A stretch of 64,000 nt of DNA. It comes from Torymus aiolomorphi. Its lineage: Eukaryota; Arthropoda; Insecta; Hymenoptera; Torymidae. Made by a program: the position numbers and the translations under genes. The notes below the pieces were generated by a model, which did not search any database, was not told the origin of the DNA, and saw only the letters and a program-made list of their open reading frames with translations. The stretch is from positions 85,658,522 through 85,722,521 of the forward strand of contig CM070877.1 in the NCBI GenBank assembly GCA_036365515.1, in the 5' to 3' direction. Of the stretch, positions 56,376-64,000 are shown piece by piece. The first letter of the stretch is position 1, and every line of letters starts with the position of its first letter.

Positions 56376-58859
56376 CTTTTGAAAGTTGCGATGCAAAAGA
56401 TGAGCAAAAAGACGCAAAAAAAGTTAGATCTCTTCGATCAGCTCCGCAACCTCAGTAGTGACTACGGTCCTAAATTTATTATGGGTGACCTGATTTCTCC
56501 TCAGACCCACCGGAAGCCGACGCGATTTGATAGATGTTACAGGAATCTGGCCAAAGAGCTGTCGCTTCAGATTGTTGAGCATGGACCTACTCACCACATG
56601 ACCCCTACCACTCACACGTGGATAGACTTAATACTAACAGACGTGAATAACGTGATATTGGATGAAACGAACGAACACTTGCCTAGTTTTGGTAATCATG
56701 CAATTATCGATGTCACCACCGACTTTTTTGTCCCGGCACCTCATAAGGAATTTTTCTCTTTCAGGAATTTTAAAGACATTTGTCCAACTTCATTAAACAA
56801 CTTGTTGTCTCAATGTGACTGGGCAAGTATGACCTCAATCGAAACTGATCTGGAGAGCGCTATAAATAACCTCAATTTAAACCTTAACTATACAATAGAT
56901 AAACTAGCTCCTGCAAAAATACTTTCTATTAATAATAAATATGCTCCTTGGATTGGTCCTGAGTTGAGTCAACTCATCAACAAGCGTGATGCCATCCACC
57001 GACGTTACAAGCGTACTGGGAGGGCGGCGTTTCTTGACGAGTTTCTTCGGCTCAGCAATAAGGTCGATTTGCGTATTACTCAAGAGTGAAATTCCTTTCT
57101 GCACAAACATCTCTCTGACGCTCTTAATGATAACAAGGATATGTGGAAGGAAATGCGCAAACTCGGCCTCTTGCCTAAGAGGAAGGAGGAGGATCTCGGC
57201 GGCTTTACATCAGATGAGCTAAACGATCACTTTGCGGGAATTTCCGTCTCTCCCCTTGAAAATTTGGAAGACGCAATGGACATCATTCTATCTGCAAACG
57301 AGGAGGGTTTTTCATTCAAACCGTTAACTATAAACGACGTGGTCCTTGTGATATCGCATTTCTCCTCGAAAGCATGGGGGGCCGACGGTGTTCCCCAAAG
57401 TGTGATAGTAAAAGTCCTACCAGTTATTGCTAATTACATTGTGCAAATTTTTAACTCCTCCTTTTCTCAGGGCATTTTTCCGGGTCCTTGGAAACAGGCG
57501 CAGATAATTGCATTCAAGAAAACTGTGACTCCGTCGTCAGTCTCGGACTTCCGACCCATTGCGTTGCTCTGTTTCCTTTCAAAGGTACTCGAGAAGATTG
57601 CCCACGACCAAATTAGGGAGTATCTGAATAGCAATAACATATTTCAGCCCCTTCAGACCGGTTTTCGATGATATCACAGTACACAGACCGCATTACTAAA
57701 ACTAATGGACGACATCAGAATGGCAAGAGGCAAGAAGCAATTAACACTCTTATTGCTTTTCGATTTTATACGATCTCTCCATCAAAATTATTAGGCAAGG
57801 TTCGTCTCTTAGGGTTCTCCAGGGCAGCTCTCCTGTGGATTAAGTCGTATTTACAAGGTAGAACACAGGTGGTTACTTCGAAAAAAGGAGGTAACTCAGA
57901 CTCCCTGGAAACTAATCTAGGGGTTCTCCAGGGTTCCGTCTTGGGTCCTCTGCTATTCTGCCTATATGTCAACGACCTACAAGACTTACTTGCACTTGCC
58001 AGTGCAAAGCATATCTTCTATGCAGATGATCTTCAAATTTATGTACATACCACAAAGGATAAGATTATGGAAGGCATCACTCGACTAACTAATGCAGCAA
58101 AACTCGTATCTGACTGGGCAGAGGGGGCTGGCCTTCGTATCAATGCCAGCAAAACTAAAGCAATCGTGTTTGACTCAAAAATGGGAAATATCATCAATGA
58201 TGTGAACTTTCCTGGTATTGAGATACAGTCTGGAGTCCTCATCCCCTTCAGTAGCGAAGTTGTGAGTCTCGGAGTGAATCTTGACAACAAACTGTCATGG
58301 AAACCGCACATTAACCAAGTTGTAAACAAAGATAATAAAGTACAGTCTACGGTTTATCTGGACTTATATCTCCGAGACTCTTCGCAAATGGTTGGTCGAG
58401 GCATTAGTACAGCCACATCTGGATTACTGTGTGGCGGTATACTTAGACGCGACGAACGAACAGTGGATTAGATCACAACGACTCCATAATACATGTATGA
58501 GGTATGTCTTTGGGATGAGGAGGGATGCGGATATTACCGCCTTTCGTAAACGTTTAGGCTGACTCCGAGTTCAGACTCGAAAGCAGTACCATGCTGCATT
58601 ATTAATGTACAAGATCTTACGAATAAAGGAGCCCAGCTATCTAGCTGCACTCTTTTCCGAGTTTAAACCGCGTCCAACTTTTAGAAGAGTGTCTCCAGAA
58701 CTCGTTGAGTCTGCCAGAAAAACGGATGCGGCTGCGGGTTCGTTTCAGGTACAAGGCGCGATTCTTTGGAACTCTCTCCCCCCATTTCTACGCTACCTTC
58801 CATCTTTTTCTGGCTTCCGTAGGGTGGTGCGTCAGTACCTTTTCGATCTCGATCCCTAG
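56376..58859 (+). pseudogene. Non-LTR element 4 ORF2: partial endonuclease and RT
   Basis: Starts abruptly after (CT)nTAG in mid-endonuclease: FIMGDLISPQ, THTWIDLILTD, FGNHAIIDV (degraded His box), then APWIGPELSQLINKRD. After a stop at 57087 the 57141-57671 frame gives GADGVPQSVIVK, FPGPWKQAQIIAFKK, DFRPIALLCFLSKVLEKI. The 57668-58471 frame has LLWIKSYLQG, GVLQGSVLGPLLFCLYVNDL and FYADDLQIYV (58020). Shifted frames carry the thumb, a TGA at 58560 and the C-terminal ILWNSLPPFLRYLPS ending at 58859. ORF1 and the endonuclease N-terminus are absent. The FSKAF block is deleted near 57770. Inactive; same family as element 1. Confidence 0.87.
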
Positions 58860-59357
58860 CTCCCTCCTACAACAGCGTGCGTGGAGCTGCCAGTGCTGCT
58901 TTACAGTTTAGAAGTTGTAACGGTACTTAGGTTAAAACTTGGACGTCAGGCTAAAACATTTGTGCTTGTATTTCTAATATTATTTATACTGTGATATCAA
59001 CGTACTTATGACTCTGTGATATACTAAGTATATTAAGTATATGGATTACTATATTTATCTTTTTCTTTTACTGTGATATTAATATTTTTTTAGCGATTCT
59101 GTGATATATTCAGACCAAAACGTATTTATTTTTATAAAGTAATATCATATGTACGACATGTCTACTGCAATTTAATATAAGCGGACGATTAACTACGATA
59201 TTAAGATCTTGAAACGACTGTCATAGACCTTAACAAAAATATTCTTTTATTATGATTTTATACTATATATTTTAATTATTTGTATTGCGCGACTTTATGA
59301 GTATTAATTAGGTGTTTTTATGTATTTTCCAATGTTGCCGTTGAGGCGAATAAAAGG
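58860..59357 (+). other. Element 4 3' UTR
   Basis: AT-rich, with CTGTGATAT-type words at about 58988, 59014, 59071 and 59098. It ends ggcgaataaaaggctct with the AATAAA at 59349, directly followed by (CT)n. The terminus matches the fragment at 28337-28742. Confidence 0.75.

Positions 59358-59418
<61 letters not shown>
59358..59418. repeat. (CT)n tract at the 3' end of element 4
   Basis: CT run of about 60 bp with one CTTT interruption. It joins the element's end to the next leader-like block. Confidence 0.95.
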
Positions 59419-59421
<3 letters not shown>

Positions 59422-59878
59422 GGCTTCTAGCGGTTGTGGGCGGCCCCGGCAGCCCCGGCAGGAAGTCGATCCGGCACTCATTCTTCGTCGTCGATCTTTT
59501 CGACTATAGTTTTTCCGCGTCCAACACTCTTTCCACACGCACCGTTCGCACGCTCCACTACCCCCCACTCTCACTCCTCCTAATGCTTCCTCACTCTCCC
59601 TCCGTAGTAACTCTCACTAGGATAATTCCCGTACTCCGTCGCACGAACGGTCTCTCGATCACGCACCTGCTTCATTGCTCTCCTCGAGACTGACTGCGCT
59701 CCCCCTCTCTCGCGTGCGAATGTCTTCTCGTGCCTAGCGAAACGCGTTCACTACTCGCCTCGTGTCTCTCGTACCTTCCACGTGCGGCGGTGCCCTCCCA
59801 GCGCAGCTCTCTACTGCGTCGCCGTTGAGACTCAAACGCCACGGCCGTTACCTTACCTAATCTGGCGCGCTCCCTTCA

Positions 59879-59916
<38 letters not shown>

Positions 59917-59930
59917 TCTACCCAGAGGTA
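59419..59930 (+). repeat. Leader-like GC/CT-rich block of element 6
   Basis: GC-rich sequence with cgcacg, ctcgcgtgcg and pyrimidine-rich patches, ending in CT runs (59880-59918) followed by TACCCAG. By composition and position it resembles the 5' leader of element 4 but without clear monomers. The frame at 59436-59693 has no recognisable content. Confidence 0.4.
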
Positions 59931-59941
59931 CTGTTAGGGGG

Positions 59942-60103
59942 GTGATAAAAGAACTTGCAGTCCCCCTGATGCGCCAAGGGGTTAGGTCTTACAAAGTACA
60001 GGGAGTGCATTTATGGCACTCCCTACCCCCTGAGATTCGGAATTTACCGTCTCTCAGTAAGTTCAAGACGGCAGTGAAGAGGCACGTATCTGACCTCGAT
60101 TAA
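59942..60103 (+). pseudogene. Element 6 ORF2 C-terminal stub
   Basis: A frame of 53 codons and stop reads VRSYKVQGVHLWHSLPPEIR and SKFKTAVKRHVSDLD, the conserved LINE C-terminal block (W-x-SLP). It begins directly after a (CT)n-CAG junction, so everything between leader and C-terminus has been lost. Confidence 0.8.
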
Positions 60104-60550
60104 GCGTCTTTTATTTATATGTATCCTGTTCCATCCCATATACATGATTTTAAAGTATGAATGTATTTAAGGGATGAATGGGAGAGAGTTCCTGTGCGTT
60201 CAGAGAGTATGTATTACTGTGTCATTTTTTAATCGTTTATTGTATTATGTGCGTTTTTTTGTATTTCTAAACTGTACTTGATAGATGTTACAAGTATTTT
60301 ATGTATGATATTATTCGTATTATTTTTCAGTATTCTCATCTGTGATATCACTCTGTGTGGCTTGACTTACTGTAATATATAGTATTACCTAGTTTTTAAG
60401 TTTGACTGTGATATCACGTGCAATATGTTTTCTTTTTTTTTTTAATTTCTTTTTAATGTTAATTTAAGCGCAATTTTGTGTTATATTTGAAAATTATTTT
60501 GTATAATTTATAAGAATAAACATCTATCTATCTATCTATCTATCCATCTA
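60104..60550 (+). other. Element 6 3' UTR with (ATCT)n tail
   Basis: AT-rich, with CTGTGATATCAC words at about 60350 and 60407. AATAAA at 60515 is followed by (ATCT)n (60522-60550). This is the usual end of a CR1-group element. Confidence 0.75.
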
Positions 60551-60960
60551 CCTCTCTCTCGCTTTAATGTACCTTCGGATGGCACTAATTCTGACGTACC
60601 GCAGCTACTGACATCTCTCCAGAACTCGTACATGAATCAGAGATTCTCAGCTTAATATGTAGTAGGAGTACTTACGGCACAGATTGATCTCGGTGGCTGC
60701 CCCCCCCTCTCTCTCTCTCTATCACACACACATTACATCACATGTTAAACAGAAAAAAAAATCATTTATTTATCAGTCAATAAATAAATGATGGCTAAGT
60801 AATAAATACTTTATTCATCATTATCTTGCTAACTTAAAAATCATTTATTTATCTGGAAACGAATAAATGATGAATAGTCTTTATTCGTGATTACTTTATT
60901 AAATAATTGTTAATTAAGAAACAAACGGAACGTTGGAGTGCGCGCGCTAATAACTGAAAG
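60551..60960. repeat. CT tract and inverted aatcatttattt words
   Basis: A short C/CT run (60702-60722) is followed by a patch (60760-60905) where aatcatttatttatc and its inverse aaataaatgat occur twice each, forming possible hairpins. No gene. Confidence 0.5.
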
Positions 60961-63155
60961 AAAGTAACGTATGGCCCCCATGAACACTCACACTACCCTG
61001 AAAGCATGTGTAGACGATGCGCACCGACGAAAATGGATGACAAGAAGTAGAATTGCGGAGTGCACACACACTTTCAGGCGAATACGTGTGTCGATTATAA
61101 GCGGTGAGGGCGCAACAAGTAACGCGAGAGGAAATCAGTCTGCGCCTAGCAGTGCCTAGAGAATCACATGCTCCCTCTCCCTATACGCATTTTTCGTAGA
61201 GTACTGCACGTGGTCCAGCGGATGAAGAAACCGAGGCAGCAGGGACCAAACAGCGACAGGTATTTTTCTTCAGAGAGTAGCTTCGGGATTATCCCTTTCG
61301 GGAGAAACCAAAGCGAGTTGGATCGATTTAGTTCGATCTCTTCTCCCCTTTTTTCTACTTAGCAACCACTAGTCTTTCGGCAGAAAATAGGGGACCTCTG
61401 TTCTCCCCCGCACCTTCTCACAGAGGAACAGGTTGTCGGAGAGTAGTGGGTTGGAGGCATCCGCGTCGCGGTCGTGTCCGCACAGAATTAGTACGCGCCG
61501 CGAATTTCTTTGCTAAAATAATAATCTTAGAGTATTTCTTTTCCTATGCTATCTCGGCGAACGCGTAAGCGAAGGAGATAAAGTTAAATTTACCAAACAC
61601 TTAGCTAATTGTATGTTAGGTTACGTAAAAATAAAAGTACCATATCCGAAAGTGATAATTTATGTTTTTATTATCTGCTTACCACTATACCTTTTCCTAA
61701 TCACAACTGGAGTCCTTAATTTTATTTTCAGCAAAAGGCAGCGAACGTGTTGGAGAAAAGCAGTGCTTGAAGTAATAATATTTACTTCGAGGGCACCTTT
61801 GCTAGGCTCGGGTAGCAACGTCGATTCTCACCCGATCCGGCTCCACCAATCAGCACGACGCTCTCATAGACAAGTCAAATTCTTGCCTCCCCCCGTTTTT
61901 TGTCATCCACGGGCTGAGTCAGTTCCAGTCCGAGAGCCGTACTATACAGACGAATGTTCCATGCTTCGCACAAGCCACTGCTCTTTACAATTCAAACGAA
62001 TTGTAGCCAAGTATGGCACGACGTGCGTTCAAATAAATCAAGTTTATTTAAATCAGCATTATATAAGTTTTGTTGCACTTTATTTCTCCCGCCGGCGTAA
62101 TATCTACTATTCAGTAAATATTTGGTCCTTCGAGCTGGATCGGGATTTAGTACTGCAGTGGTATAGTGCGAAGCAGAAAAGTTCGTGGGCGTGACGCAAT
62201 TCGCCCGACTCTACGACACTCGGCGCAGCTGCCACTGCTACCGGCATAAGCGCATCATGTCTTTCGCCAATGCGCAGGAGAAATTATCATTCTCGTTCGC
62301 CGTTTTCATCGCTCCGCCGTCATCGTCGTCATCAAGGAGGGCAAGCACCGAGCATATTTTTGCTCACGGCACCTAGTGCTCGGCTTCTCTCAATGCTACA
62401 GAAAAGCTAAGCGCCAACCCTTTTTGCGCGGCACACATGCGCTCCGTCCCCGTCGCTGCAAACAAGGTGGGCGGCCATTTTGTGCGACACGGACTCGCGC
62501 GCTCGGTAGCCGACACGCGTGCCGGCGACCACGAGGCGAACTCGGGCACGATATACGCACCCCATCACTGTCGCTACCGTGAGGACGGCGGGCGGCTAGT
62601 GTCGGACAGCGAGGCCTCGCGCTCTCTCTCCGCGGTCGTCGCCGCACTCCAGCAGCTGTACGCAGCCCTCCCAATCGCAAGATCGTGCGTGCAGGCACCG
62701 CGCTCTTTCGTTGCTGCGCATTACAGGACGAGAAGACGCGCCTATCAAGTCGCTGTGTCATGTGGTCTCTCTCTCCCTAATCATCTCATCCAAGCGGCTG
62801 GGTGACTCTGAGACGACACATCACCGTGTGCTAACGACACCATACTGCCGGCTTGTCATCGTTAGGCAGCTGAGCAGTCATGAACAAAAACACACGTACT
62901 CATTTCTTTTCTCTCTCTCGTAGCTACATCAAAAATGCGCCGACCAATCTCAGTGCGCAACAGCATGCTGTTCGTTGTCTCAACCAGCAGGAAGCTTCGG
63001 ACGGCCATCGTCGGCGCTCTGCATCCAGCGTGTGCTCGCAATCTCCAGCGGCAGCCACATTATCGGTCACCAATTCGTGCTCACCTTGAAGCAAGCAGCG
63101 TAGCTATGATTACACGCAGTGCTACACCTTGGCAGCGCAAACCAACGGCACTCGT
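60961..63155. other. Unassigned region with GC-rich part, no supported gene
   Basis: Several open frames occur (61613-62194, 193 codons with a hydrophobic start; 62437-62805; 62935-63321), but none has recognisable domains. An AT-rich patch with caaataaatcaagtttattt at 62030 is followed by tttggtccttcgagctggat (62124), which is like a retrotransposon leader after an LTR. That reading is weak. 62430-62760 is GC- and CpG-rich and could be a promoter region or element leader. Confidence 0.35.
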
Positions 63156-63159
63156 CGTA

Positions 63160-63530
63160 GCTGGGCATGCTTGCCGACCACTTACACCTCTACTAGATCA
63201 TCTAGATCTTCATTGCGACTGTGCATACTTGCCAGCCGCACTCACTTCTACAAGGTCATCTAGATCTTCATTGCGACTAGGCATACCTGCCAGCCGCACT
63301 CACTTCTCCAAGATCATCTAGATCTTCCTTGCTGCGAGGCATATATTGGCAGCCGTATTCACTTCTACATGATCATCTATATTTTCATTGCTGCTAGGCA
63401 TATATTGCCAGCCGCATTCACCTCTACAAGATCATCTAGATCTTCGTTGCTGCTAGGCACATGTTGCCAGCAGCGTTCAACTTTACAAGAGCATCTGGAT
63501 TTTCAGTGCTGCTAGTCAGGCAATCGCTGC
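63160..63530 (+). repeat. 58-bp minisatellite, about six copies
   Basis: Units carry (c/g)atcatctagatcttc(a/g)ttgc, g(g)catat(a)ttgccagccgca and ttcacttctacaag. tctagatctt starts at 63201, 63259 and 63317, with diverged copies at about 63376, 63434 and 63493, a period of 58-59 bp. The period is not a multiple of three, so it is not a coding repeat. Confidence 0.9.
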
Positions 63531-64000
63531 TAGCTGCAGTCATCACTCATCAACTTCAGGGAACTACAACCTCTTAGCAGCCGAACATCCTGGGGTCATC
63601 TCAACATGCTTGCAGACATCAAGGAGCACCATAACTCAATCATCAATTCCCAGTTTCTGCCTGCTGTTAACGTTCTTCAAAGTTTTAGCGTGTCAAGAGA
63701 GTATTCTGAAGGCAGAGGTTGAGCGTGAGATTGTTTTTGATTTTCACTTTGTATTTTTAAGTATCATCATATGGTCGCTTTATTAAAGTTTTATGCTGAT
63801 TGAAGTATTTTAAATTCTTGTTAAAGAAAATCATTGAAGATTTTGAATATAGCCCTTATTTATTGCTATTGATAATTTTTTCCAAAACTTAAGTAAGATT
63901 TTAATTGACTTGGCTGTAGTTTTGTAAAGTTATTGAAGCTTCGAGTGCCTTTTGATATTAGTTAATTTAATGCTTAATGGTTAACTCTTACATTTAATGT
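63531..64000. other. No feature recognised
   Basis: AT-rich end of the window without ORF or repeat that I can support. Confidence 0.45.

Noticed and set aside
62100..62160. Full LTR retrotransposon start (tttggtccttcgagctggat)
   Set aside because: A leader-like phrase is present, but no matching LTR pair, gag or pol follows. Mentioned only within the unassigned region.
61613..62194. 193-codon frame as a host membrane protein
   Set aside because: A short hydrophobic start, then low-complexity sequence without domain or conserved pattern. The context shows retroelement-like signals. Not supported as a gene.
62396..62805. Overlapping GC-rich frames on both strands near 62.4-62.8 kb
   Set aside because: Open on both strands because of high GC and few stops. 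No recognisable product.

Overview
The window is a deeply nested stack of transposable elements and satellite DNA from an animal genome. I found no conventional single-copy host gene that I could support. The mix points to an arthropod, most likely an insect: non-LTR retrotransposons of CR1/Jockey type, Penelope-like elements, a hAT, Sola-like and Crypton-like DNA transposons, a copia relic and long (GA)n/(CT)n tracts. The order cannot be fixed from this sequence.

Layout, left to right. At 1-4404 lies a minus-strand non-LTR element with a PHD-type ORF1, an endonuclease remnant and an RT start; an LTR-like 701-bp element interrupts it. At 4405-8155 a second minus-strand element (endonuclease, RT, no ORF1) has a 5' leader of GC-rich monomers and (GA)n. 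At 8174-28274 a third minus-strand element of about 4.7 kb has been split twice. The first insertion is a 9528-bp non-coding element (9700-19227) built from satellite-like AAGCTT-rich repeats, with terminal inverted repeats and a TG duplication. The second is a near full-length plus-strand non-LTR element (21087-26895, TCCTT duplication). From 28275 to 29039 there are (GA)n tracts and a LINE 3' fragment.

From 29040 to 39400 the sequence is AT-rich. It holds LINE tails, a Penelope-like fragment (31004-32267, 11-bp duplication), inverted-repeat structures and a decayed Sola-like transposon (36170-38438). From about 39410 to 54120 a decayed hAT transposon has been stretched to roughly 14.7 kb by insertions. 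These are a hAT-type MITE in its intron, a Penelope-like element in its last exon that itself carries an intact Sola-like transposon (43831-47377, 716-aa transposase), and a Crypton-like tyrosine-recombinase element with a TA-flanked MITE in its intron.

From 54800 there is a copia fragment. It is followed by another non-LTR element (55600-59418), a strongly deleted relative (59419-60550), and about 3.4 kb without recognisable coding content except a 58-bp minisatellite at 63160-63530.

The elements interact mainly by nesting. In four places the host reading frame or exon can be followed across the insertion with a clean target duplication, so the relative ages can be ordered. Several non-LTR elements sit between (CT)n tracts in the same orientation, which suggests a microsatellite target preference. 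The strongest candidates for something undescribed are the 9.5-kb satellite-bodied TIR element and the Sola-like pair with 0.5-0.6 kb inverted repeats. Boundaries and family names come from reading the sequence; no database search was run.
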